Under the pieces are notes generated by a model. That model did no database searches. It saw only the letters and a list, made by a program, of their open reading frames with translations, and had not been told where the DNA came from. Source: Duganella margarita (GTDB taxonomy: Bacteria; Pseudomonadota; Gammaproteobacteria; Burkholderiales; Burkholderiaceae_D). From it: a stretch of DNA of 64,000 bases. The DNA lies in NCBI RefSeq assembly GCF_009857535.1, contig NZ_WWCS01000001.1, forward strand, positions 1-64,000. The letters run 5' to 3'. Both the position numbers and the translations under genes were made by a program. Positions 36,320 through 45,782 of the stretch are shown in pieces (position 1 is the first letter of the stretch; each line of letters opens with the position of its first letter).

Positions 36320-38069
36320 TGTGCGCCTCCAGCACATCCATCGGCAATGCGCCGGCGCCCAGCACCTGGTCGTGGAAGGCGCGGATGTCGAAGCGGTCGC
36401 CCAGTTCCTTGCGGGCGTAGTCGCGCAGCTCAAGAATCTTTAGCTGGCCGATCTTGTAGCCCAGCGCCTGGCCCGGCCAGACGATGTAGCGGTCGGTCTC
36501 GCTCTGCACTTCTACTTCCTCAATCCCCGAGTGGGCGTGGAAGAAGTCCACCACCTGCTGGCGCGTCCACTGCTTCGAGTGCAGGCCGGTGTCCACCACC
36601 AGGCGGATCGCGCGCAGCATCTCGTCCTGCAAATGGCCGTAGTAGCTGTATGGGTCTTTATAGAATCCCAGCTCCTCGCCCAGACGCTCCGAGTACAGCG
36701 CCCAGCCTTCCGCGTAGGCGGTGTAGTTGCCTTGCTGGCGGAAGTCGGGCAGACCCTGGATCTCCTGCGCCACGGTCAGCTGCATGTGGTGACCGGGCAC
36801 GCCTTCATGCAGCGCGGTGGTTTCGATATCGATGGTGGAGCGGTGCGCGAAGTCGCCGGTGTTGACCATCACGCGGCCCGGCCGCTTGCCGTCCGGGGAG
36901 CCGGGCATATAGGCCGCAGCCGATGCGCCCTTCTCGCGGAACTCCTCCACCGGCTTGATCTCCACTTTCCCCTTCGGCAGCACGCCGAACAGGTTAGGCA
37001 GCTGGAGGTACATCTGGTCCGTATATTTCTGATACAGGTCGAGGATCTCCTGGCGCGATTTGGGATGCAGCGCCGGATTGGCAGCCACCGCCTTGTTGAA
37101 GCTCTTCAGATCCTGGTAGCCCAGCTTTTGCGCGGTCGCCAGCATCTGGCCTTCGATGCGCGCCACTTCCGACAGGCCCAGTTGGTGAATCTGCTCCGGC
37201 GTCATCTCGGTGGTGGTGGACGCCTGCGCCTTGAAGGCGTAGCGCGCCGCGCCGTCCGGCAGCGACCACATGCCCACGTCCTTGCGGCCGTATGGCAGGT
37301 ACTTGGTCCTGGTGTAGACCGCCAGCTTTTTATACGCCGGCGCCACGTCGTTCTTCACCGCCGCCAGCACTTCCTTGCTCAGGCGCGCCTTGTCGGCGGC
37401 AGAGAAATCTTTCGGGAATTTCTTGAGCGGTTCCGCGTACGGCGAGTCGGCCGGCTTCATGGCCGCCACGTCCTCGCACTGCTTGACGATTTTCGGAATC
37501 AGGAACTGCGGCGGCATCAGGTGATCGCGCACGCCGTTCTCCATCTGCGCGCGGGTCTGGTCGAACAGCTTGGGCAGCGCGTGCAGACGCTGGATGTAGT
37601 CCTCGTAATCCTTCACCGTTTCGAAGTTCAGCGCCGAAATGATCATCGGGGTATCGATATGCACGCCGGAGTTCTGCGCCAGCGGCATCTCCCAGTCCTT
37701 GAAGCGCGCGCCGTCCACATTCTGCTGCAACTGGCGCACCATCAGTTCGCGGTTGAGCTGCTCCTGCAACGGGAAGCCGGTGGTGTCCACTGCCTGGAAG
37801 CGCTTGAGGAAGGCGGCGCTGGCCTGGATGTCGGCATCGATGCCGGCTTGCGAGAAGTCCGACCACTTATCGTTGTAGCGCTTATCGCCCAGCAGCGACG
37901 CCCATTCGGGACTGGTGCGCATGGTGTACTGCCATTGTTCGGTGAGCAGGTTATTGAGCGCCGCGCGGCGCGCTTCCAGGTCGGGCGCACTGGTATCGGC
38001 ATGGGCCACGCCCAGGAACAGGGCAAACAACAGGGCGCTGGCGGCGCCGATGCGGGTGGTGGTGATCAT
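36285..38069 (-). CDS. Exported DUF885-family metallopeptidase-like protein
   Basis: This 594-residue protein has a signal peptide (GAASALLFALFLGVAHA) and the DUF885 zinc-type motif HEGVPGHHMQ at about residue 417-426, with a downstream Glu/Tyr region (AYAEGWALYSERLGEELG). DUF885 proteins are suspected periplasmic dipeptidases/carboxypeptidases related to M3/M32-like folds. Length fits the family (about 600). It is monocistronic; its 3' end overlaps the convergent gene by 35 bp, so antisense interaction between transcripts is possible. Confidence 0.85.
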   Translation of the reverse strand: MITTTRIGAASALLFALFLGVAHADTSAPDLEARRAALNNLLTEQWQYTMRTSPEWASLLGDKRYNDKWSDFSQAGIDADIQASAAFLKRFQAVDTTGFPLQEQLNRELMVRQLQQNVDGARFKDWEMPLAQNSGVHIDTPMIISALNFETVKDYEDYIQRLHALPKLFDQTRAQMENGVRDHLMPPQFLIPKIVKQCEDVAAMKPADSPYAEPLKKFPKDFSAADKARLSKEVLAAVKNDVAPAYKKLAVYTRTKYLPYGRKDVGMWSLPDGAARYAFKAQASTTTEMTPEQIHQLGLSEVARIEGQMLATAQKLGYQDLKSFNKAVAANPALHPKSRQEILDLYQKYTDQMYLQLPNLFGVLPKGKVEIKPVEEFREKGASAAAYMPGSPDGKRPGRVMVNTGDFAHRSTIDIETTALHEGVPGHHMQLTVAQEIQGLPDFRQQGNYTAYAEGWALYSERLGEELGFYKDPYSYYGHLQDEMLRAIRLVVDTGLHSKQWTRQQVVDFFHAHSGIEEVEVQSETDRYIVWPGQALGYKIGQLKILELRDYARKELGDRFDIRAFHDQVLGAGALPMDVLEAHIKQWVASQKQA

Positions 38070-38260
38070 GTGGGCCTATCGTAAAGAGGGGTTGAGCGTG
38101 CACTGTAGCGCCGGCGCCGGCAAGCTGCGGCGTAATTGTGACGAAATGCCAAAACACCGGCGTGGAATGCAGAATCAGGCAACCATGCGGCAGGAATCCC
38201 ACTGATGCGGCGGCGCGCGAATTCCTAGAATGGCTCCATCAACCTACCCAAGGAGCTGTC

Positions 38261-39694
38261 ATGCACACCATCGATCACATCTACATCAACGGCCAGTTCG
38301 TCACGCCGCACGGCACCGAAATGTTCGACCTTATCAATCCCACCACCGGCCAGCTGGACGGCCAGGTGCGGCTGGGCGACGTGGAGGACACGCGCCGCGC
38401 CATCGCCGCCGCCAAGGCAGCCTTCCCGGCCTTTTCGCGCACCACCAAGGCGGAACGCGGCGCCATGCTGCAACGCCTGCACGACGCGGTGCTGGCGCGC
38501 GCCGACGATGCGGCTAACGCGCTGATCGAAGAATACGGCGGTCCGCGCAACAGCAGCGTTGGCCGCTCACGCTACACCGCCAATATGTTTTTGGATGTGA
38601 AGCAGGTCATGGACGATCACGAGTACGTGAAGACCGTGAACAAGTCCAAGGTGGTGCTGGTGCCGGTGGGCGTGGTCGGCATCATCACGCCGTGGAATTC
38701 GAGCGCCTGGTTCGTCGCCAACAAGGTGGCCACGGCGATTGCGGCCGGCTGCACGGTGGTGGTCAAGCCGAGCGAATTGAGCGCGCGCCAGAACCAGATC
38801 CTGACCGAAGCCTTTCACGCGGCGGAACTGCCGCCGGGCGTAGTCAACATCGTCAACGGCCGCGGCGACGTGGTTGGTGCGGAGCTGAGCGTGCACCCGG
38901 ATATCAGCAAGATTTCGTTCACCGGTTCAACCCCGGTTGGCAAGCAGATCGCCCGCCTCGGCGTCGACACCATGAAGCGGGTGACGCTGGAACTGGGCGG
39001 CAAGAGCGCCAACGTGATCCTGGACGACGCCGATTTCGCCAAGGCGATTCCGAACGCGATTGCGGCCTGCTACATGAACAACGGCCAGGCCTGCATTGCC
39101 GGCACGCGCCTGCTGGTGCCGGCGCCTCGGCTGGACGAAGTGAAGGCGCTGGCCAAGGCGGCGGCCGAAGCGGTGGTGGTCGGCGATCCGCACGACGCCA
39201 ATGTGTCGCTGGGGCCGATCGTCACGCAGAAGCAGTTCGACCGCGTGCAGCATTACATCGGCGTCGGCATCGCCGAAGGCGCGGAGCTGGTCACCGGCGG
39301 CCTGGGCAAGCCGGCCGGTCTGGAGGCGGGCTACTTCGTCAAGCCGACCGTGTTTGCCGGCGTGACGCCGTCGATGACCATCGCCAGGGAAGAAATCTTC
39401 GGCCCGGTGCTGTCGATCATGACCTACGAGACCGAAGAGGAAGCGATCGCCATCGCCAACGACACGCCGTACGGCCTGCAAGCCTACGTCAGCTCGACCG
39501 ACCTGGCGCGCGCCAACCGTGTGGCGGACCAGATCGTGGCGGGCCGGGTGCACATCAACGGCATCCACGATGACCTGATCGCGCCGTTCGGCGGCTTCAA
39601 GCAATCGGGCATCGGCCGCGAGTTCGGTCCGTACGGGCTGGAGGCGTATCTGGAACCGAAAGCCATCCTCGGCGAGGCGGCCCAGTATCGCTAG
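38261..39694 (+). CDS. Aldehyde dehydrogenase, NAD(P)+-dependent
   Basis: ATG 38261 after AAGGAG gives a 477-residue ALDH-family enzyme beginning DHIYINGQFVTPHG; the longer reading adds 41 codons with no homology. The motif ELGGKSAN (catalytic Glu region), the catalytic Cys in NNGQACIAGTR, and NAD site (SFTGSTPVGKQI) are present. The substrate is not determined by sequence. Its TAG stop shares bases with the stop of the convergent HAD gene (CTAG). Confidence 0.88.
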   Translation: MHTIDHIYINGQFVTPHGTEMFDLINPTTGQLDGQVRLGDVEDTRRAIAAAKAAFPAFSRTTKAERGAMLQRLHDAVLARADDAANALIEEYGGPRNSSVGRSRYTANMFLDVKQVMDDHEYVKTVNKSKVVLVPVGVVGIITPWNSSAWFVANKVATAIAAGCTVVVKPSELSARQNQILTEAFHAAELPPGVVNIVNGRGDVVGAELSVHPDISKISFTGSTPVGKQIARLGVDTMKRVTLELGGKSANVILDDADFAKAIPNAIAACYMNNGQACIAGTRLLVPAPRLDEVKALAKAAAEAVVVGDPHDANVSLGPIVTQKQFDRVQHYIGVGIAEGAELVTGGLGKPAGLEAGYFVKPTVFAGVTPSMTIAREEIFGPVLSIMTYETEEEAIAIANDTPYGLQAYVSSTDLARANRVADQIVAGRVHINGIHDDLIAPFGGFKQSGIGREFGPYGLEAYLEPKAILGEAAQYR

Positions 39695-40332
39695 ACCGTC
39701 GTGGAGGCAGCGGGCGCTCCGATCAGGTCGGCGACCTGGCGGAATACCCGCTGAGGCTGCTCGGCAATCAGCACATCGACGTTGTTGAAGCCCCAGGCCA
39801 CGGCGCCGAAGGCAATGCCGGCTTCGGCCGACACCCTGGCGTCGCGGATCTCGTCGCCGATCAGCATCACGTGCTCGCGCGCGACACCCGTGGCGGCGAG
39901 CACCTTGCGGATCTTCGGTAGCTTGCCGAACAGCGAGGCGCCACATTCGAACTGGCTGAACAGTGCCGACGTCTCCGGCCCCAGGATCGTCAGCACATTG
40001 CTGCGCGAATTGGAGCTGACGATGGTCAGTTGCACGCCCTGCGCCTTCAGCGCGCGCAGCGCCTGATCCATGCCGGCGAACAGGCGGATGCCGTCGGTAT
40101 TGCGGCCCATGCTGGCGCGCATGAAGTTGGCGATGGCGGGCAGCTTCCACAGTGGTACTTCATGAATCGCCATCAGTTGCCGCGCGTCGAGGTCGCGCAG
40201 CGCTTGTCTGCGGCTGGGATCGAAGCGCTTGAAACCGTACTTGTCGGCGGCTTCGTCAAACACCTGCAAGAACACCGGCAGGGTATCGGCCAAGGTGCCG
40301 TCGAAATCAAAGATGATGAGTTTGCGGTCCAA
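39691..40332 (-). CDS. HAD-family hydrolase, phosphoglycolate-phosphatase-like
   Basis: The 213-residue protein has motif I IFDFDGTLADTLP (nucleophile Asp), motif II VSSNSRSN, and motif IV LIGDEIRDARVSAEAG. A helical cap with an ARQLMAIHEVPLW segment places it in HAD subfamily I. It probably dephosphorylates a small phosphorylated metabolite; the exact substrate cannot be inferred. It shares stop-codon bases with the ALDH gene. Confidence 0.85.
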   Translation of the reverse strand: MDRKLIIFDFDGTLADTLPVFLQVFDEAADKYGFKRFDPSRRQALRDLDARQLMAIHEVPLWKLPAIANFMRASMGRNTDGIRLFAGMDQALRALKAQGVQLTIVSSNSRSNVLTILGPETSALFSQFECGASLFGKLPKIRKVLAATGVAREHVMLIGDEIRDARVSAEAGIAFGAVAWGFNNVDVLIAEQPQRVFRQVADLIGAPAASTTV

Positions 40333-40377
40333 GTTGTTCCCGGCACAATGTGAGGTTTCCTATTATGCCGTTGTATT

Positions 40378-40488
40378 TCAAAACAGGATGAAGTCTTCGT
40401 TGCGGTCCGGCAGCGAGCGCAAGGTGCGGCCCAGTCGCGGCCACAGCAGGCAAAGCAGGACGAGCAGCAACAGCAGGACAGTTTTCAT
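40378..40488 (-). CDS. 36-residue membrane peptide
   Basis: A short frame starts at ATG 40488-40486 after a strong AAGGAG site (8 bases away) and stops at TGA 40380-40378. It encodes MKTVLLLLLVLLCLLWPR, a single hydrophobic segment, followed by a polar tail (SLPDRNEDFILF). A 20-bp palindrome identical in design to the one in the tetR promoter ends 13 bp upstream of the start. It is downstream of, and in the same direction as, the TetR gene, so it may be cotranscribed with it or have its own TetR-controlled promoter. No family is known to me. Confidence 0.65.
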   Translation of the reverse strand: MKTVLLLLLVLLCLLWPRLGRTLRSLPDRNEDFILF

Positions 40489-40500
40489 GATTGACTCCTT

Positions 40501-40520
40501 TTTCGCACGCCTGTGCGAAA
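40501..40520. promoter_or_regulatory. TetR-type operator upstream of the small membrane peptide gene
   Basis: TTTCGCACGCCTGTGCGAAA is a perfect inverted repeat with 8-bp arms and a 4-bp spacer. It sits next to the ribosome-binding site of the 36-residue gene and 22 bp after the tetR stop. The same arms recur at 41170-41189 in the tetR leader. Confidence 0.7.
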
Positions 40521-40542
40521 TTAAGTGAATAAAAAGGCCGGC

Positions 40543-41160
40543 TCAGGCCATATCGTTAAAACTCTTGTAGGTCGAAATCAGGCGGCTGAAGGCGCGTTGC
40601 ATGCGGCGCAGCGTCTGGTCGTCATGCAGGAAGCGGGTGTCGTGGATCAGGCCGACCACCAGGCTGTAGATCTCGTACACCAGCTGGCCGGGATCGGTAT
40701 CCGGCCGCAACTGGCCCAGCTCCATCGCTTGCAGAATAGTTTTGCGCAGCGAGGCGCGCCAGGCCATCACGCCTTGCTGCAGGCGGTCGCGCAGCGGGCC
40801 TTGCTGGTCGTCGAACTCGAAAGCGCCGGCGCTGTACAGGCAGGAATTGCGCAAGCCCTCGTCCGCGACGCGGCTGGCCCAGGCATTGACCTGGGCCGTC
40901 AGCCGCGGCAAGCCGCGCGGCTGTTGCAGCGACGGCAGAAAAATCTCCGCGCCAAAGCGGCGGTCGTACTCATCCAGCACGGCCTCCTGCAATGCTTCCA
41001 GCGAACCGACGCGCGAAAACACGCCGCTCTTGCTGATGCCGGTGCGTTTGGCCAGCTCGCCCAGCGACAGCTTGCCGATGCCGTCGGTGGCTGCCATATC
41101 CAGCGCGGCCTCCAGAATCGCGGCGTAGGTGGCTTCGCTTTTTGCGGTCAGGGTATCCAT
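40543..41160 (-). CDS. TetR/AcrR-family transcriptional regulator
   Basis: Start ATG 41158-41160 gives 205 residues; the longer reading begins inside a dispersed repeat (MDSRLRGND) and is rejected. The N-terminal HTH is clear: ILEAALDMAATDGIGKLSLG, ELAKRTGISKSGVFSRVGS. The C-terminal part (WASRVADEGLRNSCLYSAGAFEFDD) fits the TetR_C ligand-binding fold. It has an operator-like palindrome 10 bp before its start and another next to the peptide gene downstream, so it likely represses itself and that gene. The ligand is unknown. Confidence 0.85.
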   Translation of the reverse strand: MDTLTAKSEATYAAILEAALDMAATDGIGKLSLGELAKRTGISKSGVFSRVGSLEALQEAVLDEYDRRFGAEIFLPSLQQPRGLPRLTAQVNAWASRVADEGLRNSCLYSAGAFEFDDQQGPLRDRLQQGVMAWRASLRKTILQAMELGQLRPDTDPGQLVYEIYSLVVGLIHDTRFLHDDQTLRRMQRAFSRLISTYKSFNDMA

Positions 41161-41169
41161 GGGCTGCAC

Positions 41170-41189
41170 TTTAGCACAGGTGTGCGAAA
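41170..41189. promoter_or_regulatory. TetR-type operator in the tetR leader
   Basis: TTTAGCACAGGTGTGCGAAA matches the 40501 palindrome at every arm position except one base, with the same 8-4-8 design. It lies 10 bp upstream of the tetR start, consistent with autorepression. Confidence 0.65.
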
Positions 41190-41217
41190 TTGCAAGCAAA
41201 AAAAAAGGCGTCACGGT

Positions 41218-41287
41218 GTCATTCCCGCGTAAGCGGGAATCCATAGGGCACCTGATAGTCCGACTGGGCTCCCGCTTTCGCGGGAGC
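41218..41287. repeat. REP-like double-hairpin intergenic repeat (copy 1)
   Basis: Two short hairpins, ATTCCCGCG taa GCGGGAAT (41221-41240) and GCTCCCGC TTTC GCGGGAGC (41268-41287), stand about 27 bp apart. The second copy is at 57771-57844. The first hairpin is followed by CCATA in both copies. Confidence 0.7.
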
Positions 41288-41301
41288 GACGCGCGCTGAG
41301 C

Positions 41302-43167
41302 TTAGCGGGCCAGGCGCTTCTCCAGTTCGGCTTTCACGGCGGTCAGTTCGGCCGGCAGGCGGTAGGCCAGCTTGGTGAACAGTTCTTCATGCAGCTTCAG
41401 TTCTTCGCGCCAGGCGTCCTTGTCGATCGAAGTAATCGTCTCGAACTCTTCCGGTGAGAACGGCATGCCATCCCAGTGGATGTCGCCAAAGCGCGGGGTG
41501 GTGCCGAAGATGTTTTCGACGCCGCCGGCTTCGCCTTCAATGCGTTCCAGCATCCACTTCAGCACGCGCATATTGTCGCCGAAGCCGGGCCAGACGAAGT
41601 GACCCTGCTCGTCGGTGCGGAACCAGTTGACGCAGAAGATCTTCGGCAGCGTGGCGCCTTCGATTTTCTCCACTTTCTTGCCCAGGTCCAGCCAGTGCTG
41701 GAAGTAGTCGCTCATGTTGTAGCCGATGAAGGGCAGCATGGCGAACGGGTCGCGACGCACCACGCCCATCTGGCCGGCGGCGGCAGCGGTGGTTTCCGAA
41801 CCCATGGTGGCGGCCATGTAGACGCCTTCCACCCAGTTGCGCGCTTCGGTCACCAGCGGCACGGTGGTCGACCGGCGGCCGCCGAATATGAAGGCCGAGA
41901 TCGGCACGCCGGCCGGATCATCCCAGGCTGCGTCGATCACCGGGTTCTGCGTGGCCGGCACGGTGAAGCGGGCGTTCGGATGCGCGGCCTTGCCGGTCGA
42001 TTCCGGCGTCCAGTCCTTGCCTTGCCAGTCGATCAGGTGGCTTGGGGCCGGCTTGCTCAGGCCCTCCCACCAGACGTCGCCATCGTCGGTCAGCGCGACG
42101 TTGGTGAAGATGGTGTTCTCGCGCAGCGAGGCCATGCAGTTGTAATTGGTTTTTTCGTTGGTGCCAGGGGCCACGCCGAAGTAGCCGGCTTCCGGGTTGA
42201 TGGCGTACAGCTTGCCGTCCGCACCCGGCTTGATCCAGGCGATATCGTCGCCAATCGTGGTGATCTTCCAGCCGTTGAAGGTGTCTGGCGGGATCAGCAT
42301 GGCAAAGTTGGTCTTGCCGCACGCCGATGGGAAAGCTGCCGCCACGTAGTGCTTCTTGCCTTCCGGCGATTCCACGCCGAGGATCAGCATGTGTTCGGCC
42401 AGCCAGCCGGCGCCGCCATTCTGGGCGTCCTGGAAGCCCATGTTGGAGGCGATGCGCAGCGCGAAGCATTTCTTGCCCAGCAGCGCGTTGCCGCCGTAGC
42501 CGGAGCCGTAGGACCAGATTTCGCGGGTTTCCGGGTAGTGCACGATGTACTTGGTGGCGTTGCAAGGCCACGCCACGTCCTTCTGGCCGGCTTTGAGCGG
42601 CGCGCCGACGGTGTGCACGCACGGCACGAATTCGCCGTCGGTGCCCAGCACGTCATACACGGCCTTGCCCATGCGGGTCATGGTGCGCATATTGACGGCC
42701 ACGTATGGCGAATCCGACAGTTCCACGCCGATGTGGGCGATCGGCGAACCCAGCGGACCCATCGAGAACGGCACCACATACATGGTGCGGCCGGTCATGC
42801 AGCCGTCAAACAGCGGATGCAGGGTGGCGCGCATCTCGGCCGGATCCATCCAGTTGTTGGTGGGGCCGGCTTGTTCCCTGGTGGCCGAGCAGATGAAGGT
42901 GCGGTCTTCCACGCGGGCGACGTCGGTCGGGTCCGAGCAGGCCAGGTAGGAATTCGGACGCTTTTCCTGGTTCAGTTTTTTCATGGTGCCGGCGGCAACC
43001 ATCTCGGCGCACAGGCGGTCGTACTCTTCTTGCGAGCCATCGCACCAGTAGATGCGGTCCGGCTTGGTCAGGGCGGCGATTTCGGCCACCCAATTGATGA
43101 GCTTTTGCTGTTTGATGTAAGCTGGTGCGTTCAATGGTGCAACGCCTCCCATCACGGGCTGATTCAT
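41302..43167 (-). CDS. pckG: Phosphoenolpyruvate carboxykinase (GTP)
   Basis: The 621-residue enzyme shows the GTP-dependent PEPCK kinase motif [15 protein letters not shown] and the metal/substrate segment [24 protein letters not shown] region. It converts oxaloacetate to PEP for gluconeogenesis. Length matches the family. It stands alone, with 280 bp upstream and no partner genes. A repeat element and the tetR gene are downstream. Confidence 0.95.
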   Translation of the reverse strand: MNQPVMGGVAPLNAPAYIKQQKLINWVAEIAALTKPDRIYWCDGSQEEYDRLCAEMVAAGTMKKLNQEKRPNSYLACSDPTDVARVEDRTFICSATREQAGPTNNWMDPAEMRATLHPLFDGCMTGRTMYVVPFSMGPLGSPIAHIGVELSDSPYVAVNMRTMTRMGKAVYDVLGTDGEFVPCVHTVGAPLKAGQKDVAWPCNATKYIVHYPETREIWSYGSGYGGNALLGKKCFALRIASNMGFQDAQNGGAGWLAEHMLILGVESPEGKKHYVAAAFPSACGKTNFAMLIPPDTFNGWKITTIGDDIAWIKPGADGKLYAINPEAGYFGVAPGTNEKTNYNCMASLRENTIFTNVALTDDGDVWWEGLSKPAPSHLIDWQGKDWTPESTGKAAHPNARFTVPATQNPVIDAAWDDPAGVPISAFIFGGRRSTTVPLVTEARNWVEGVYMAATMGSETTAAAAGQMGVVRRDPFAMLPFIGYNMSDYFQHWLDLGKKVEKIEGATLPKIFCVNWFRTDEQGHFVWPGFGDNMRVLKWMLERIEGEAGGVENIFGTTPRFGDIHWDGMPFSPEEFETITSIDKDAWREELKLHEELFTKLAYRLPAELTAVKAELEKRLAR

Positions 43168-43449
43168 GATACCTCCAATGCTAATAAAGAATTCGGTGGC
43201 GGCAGATCGTCGTCAGCTTATGGCTAGCGCTCAGAGGTCCATTCGAAATGGGTCGGCGGTCATACGGCGGTCGTGGCGCGGGCCGGGATCTCGTGGTCCG
43301 GCTTTGTATTTTCGGCCGATTGTACACCCCTCAACAAAGGTTCCATACGAAAATGTAGGAGAATTAGTTGAGTAAAGTAGTAGGCTATTTGGCTTATCTG
43401 CAGGGCTGTTATTTCCCTACGAAATTTCTTAAAAGATCGTTCATCTTCC

Positions 43450-44454
43450 ATGAAAATCGCAATTCTCGATGATTACCAAAATGCAACTCCAAGTCTGAAA
43501 TGCTTCGAGTTGTTGGCAGGCCACGAAGTAAAAGTGTTCAACAGCACGACCCGTGGCCTCGGCCAGCTGGCGATCCGGCTGGCGCCCTACGACGCGCTGG
43601 TGCTGATCCGCGAACGCACTGCGTTCAACCGCGCCCTGCTGGGAAAATTGCCAAATCTAAAATTGATTTCCCAGACCGGCAAGCTGGCCGGCCATGTCGA
43701 TGTGGCGGCTGCCACCGAGCTGGGGATTGCGATTGCCGAGGGCATCGGTTCGCCGACCGCGCCGTCGGAACTGACGTGGGCGCTGATCATGGCGGCGGCG
43801 CGCAAGATCGTGCCGTATGCGAACAATCTCAAAGACGGCCTGTGGCAGACCGCCTCGATCAACCCGCAGTTGAACGGACTGGGCTTCGTACTCAAGGGCC
43901 GCACGCTGGGCATCTGGGGCTATGGCAAGATCGGCCAGACGGTAGCCGGCTACGGCCGCGCCTTCGGCATGAACGTGATGGTGTGGGGCAGCCAGGCCAG
44001 CCGCGACAAGGCGGTGGCGGACGGCTACACGGCGGCCACATCGCGCGAGGCTTTCTTCGAGCACGCCAATGTGCTGAGCCTGCATCTGCGCCTGAATGAC
44101 GCCACCCGCGGCATCGTCAACGCCGGGGATCTGGCGCGCATGCGGCCGGATGCGCTGTTCGTCAACACCAGCCGCGCCGAACTGGTGCAGCCGGAGGCGC
44201 TGGAACAGGCGCTGCTGAAAGGACGGCCGGGCAATGCGGCGCTGGACGTGTTCCACTCGGAACCGCTGGCGGCCGATTCAGCGCTGCTGCGCATCCCCAC
44301 CGTGCTGGCGACGCCGCACCTGGGCTACGTCGAGCAGGACAGCTACGAGCTGTACTTCCAGCATGCGTTCCAGAACGTGGTGGCGTTTGCCAACGGCACG
44401 CCAGCCAACATCAATAATCCAGACTACGCTCGTCAGGCACGCCAGTCAGATTGA
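43450..44454 (+). CDS. D-isomer-specific 2-hydroxyacid dehydrogenase family protein
   Basis: The 334-residue protein has the NAD-binding motif LGIWGYGKIGQTVAGYGRAF and conserved catalytic residues: the Arg in NTSRAELV, the Glu in DVFHSEPL, and the His in LATPHLGYVEQDSYE. It is closest to phosphoglycerate-dehydrogenase-like enzymes of unknown substrate. Its 3' end overlaps the convergent hypothetical gene by 44 bp. Confidence 0.85.
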   Translation: MKIAILDDYQNATPSLKCFELLAGHEVKVFNSTTRGLGQLAIRLAPYDALVLIRERTAFNRALLGKLPNLKLISQTGKLAGHVDVAAATELGIAIAEGIGSPTAPSELTWALIMAAARKIVPYANNLKDGLWQTASINPQLNGLGFVLKGRTLGIWGYGKIGQTVAGYGRAFGMNVMVWGSQASRDKAVADGYTAATSREAFFEHANVLSLHLRLNDATRGIVNAGDLARMRPDALFVNTSRAELVQPEALEQALLKGRPGNAALDVFHSEPLAADSALLRIPTVLATPHLGYVEQDSYELYFQHAFQNVVAFANGTPANINNPDYARQARQSD

Positions 44455-45214
44455 CGCGCGGGGCCGGCATCACATGGACCTTGCTCCACAGGCCAGCCCA
44501 GCCGGGCGGCCAGGTGATGTCCGGACCGGCATAGGGCGGCAGTGTGGCGCGCACCGGGATCACCGGCACCGGCGGCATGTCGGTCAGCGGGCCGCCAGCG
44601 GGACGCTGCATGTCCAGGCTGTACATATACCCGGGCAGCAGCGCGTCGCACACGCTGGCGAACCAGGCGGTATGGTCTTCATCGCGGCCCAGCGCCTGCG
44701 CCAGTCCCTGCGGATCGAATTTGGCCAGCGCGTGGATCAGCTCATCGGTACTGGCGCCCGGCGTATCGCCCCAGCCCATGACCGGATTGCTGTTGTAGTC
44801 GGCGCCCGAGCCATACCAGCCTTCGCGCCACGGCCGCTGCATCCAGTCGCGCTGGCCGGTGAACAAATGCCAGCGCCAGTGCAGCCCGGACGGCTTGGGC
44901 CAGGAATACAGGTACAGCTTCTGATAGCCGGCCTGGTGCAGCGCGCGCACCATCGCCATCAGCCGCGCGTGCGGCATGCGGTCGGGCGGCGCGCGGCGGA
45001 ACAGGATCGCCTCGCCATCGGCAAACTGCACCTCGTCGGTGGACAGATTGAGGTCGAGCGTGCGCGACTCGCTACCGAAGCGGGCGGAAATCCAGCCGGT
45101 CAACAAATTGACCGTCGTGATTACCCCGTAGCCACGGTGGCGGTGGAAAATAACAGTGCCGGGAGCGAGCGCTTTCATGATCAGCTGAACGAACAAAGAA
45201 ACCAGTGTAGACAT
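44411..45214 (-). CDS. Protein of unknown function
   Basis: The 267-residue frame begins with a short SH3/Tudor-like segment (GTVIFHRHRGYGVITTVNLL), then a helical, Trp-rich body (KLYLYSWPKPSGLHWRWHLF, MQRPWREGWYGSG) and a Pro-rich tail with repeated PP and WPP motifs. A start 12 codons later (45178) is also possible. It has no signal peptide or membrane segment. It is divergent from the asparaginase-domain gene. I do not recognise the family. Confidence 0.55.
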   Translation of the reverse strand: MSTLVSLFVQLIMKALAPGTVIFHRHRGYGVITTVNLLTGWISARFGSESRTLDLNLSTDEVQFADGEAILFRRAPPDRMPHARLMAMVRALHQAGYQKLYLYSWPKPSGLHWRWHLFTGQRDWMQRPWREGWYGSGADYNSNPVMGWGDTPGASTDELIHALAKFDPQGLAQALGRDEDHTAWFASVCDALLPGYMYSLDMQRPAGGPLTDMPPVPVIPVRATLPPYAGPDITWPPGWAGLWSKVHVMPAPRVNLTGVPDERSLDY

Positions 45215-45284
45215 AGTCTACCCAAGTTTCCAGTGCGAGGTTTGGGTTATGATGCACATCCATTCTTTAGCATACGTTTTTATC

Positions 45285-45770
45285 ATGACCCTGCGCATCC
45301 TGGCCACCGGCGGCACCTTCGACAAACACTACAATGAACTGAACGGCACCCTGGGCTTCGCCGACAGCCACGTGCCGGACTTGCTGAAACGTTGCCGCCT
45401 GACCATCGATGTGGCGCTGGAACAGTTGCCGCTGATGGACTCGCTGGACATGGTGGATGCCGACCGCGAGCGCATCCTGGCGGCGTGCCGCGCGGCCGCC
45501 GAAAAAGCCATTGTCATCATCCACGGCACCGACACAATGCCGCAGACGGCGCAGGTGCTGGGTCCGGCCAACCTGGGCAAGACGATCGTGCTGACCGGCG
45601 CCATGATCCCTTACGAGATCGCCAACTCCGACGCCCTGTTCAATCTGGGCTTTGCCTCCGGCGTGGCGCAAACCCTGCCAGCCGGCGTGTACGTCGCCAT
45701 GAACGGCAAGATCTTCGCCTGGGACAACGTGCAGAAGAACAAAGCGGCTGGCGTGTTCCAGCCGCTGTAA
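45285..45770 (+). CDS. Asparaginase N-terminal-domain protein
   Basis: Start ATG 45285 gives 161 residues beginning TLRILATGGTFDKHYNE. The first active-site threonine (TGGT) and the second motif HGTDTM are present, but the C-terminal half of a normal L-asparaginase (about 320 residues) is absent and the frame ends at a natural stop (AGVFQPL). It may be a real minimal family member or a truncated gene; it is read in frame throughout and shows no stop interruption. It lies 12 bp from the end of the convergent giant repeat gene. Confidence 0.7.
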   Translation: MTLRILATGGTFDKHYNELNGTLGFADSHVPDLLKRCRLTIDVALEQLPLMDSLDMVDADRERILAACRAAAEKAIVIIHGTDTMPQTAQVLGPANLGKTIVLTGAMIPYEIANSDALFNLGFASGVAQTLPAGVYVAMNGKIFAWDNVQKNKAAGVFQPL

Positions 45771-45782
45771 TCCGCTCCGGGC

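Noticed and set aside
41161..41244. Longer N-terminus for the TetR protein beginning MDSRLRGND.
   Set aside because: It lies inside the dispersed hairpin repeat, runs over the operator and has no homology; the internal ATG at 41160 is the natural start.
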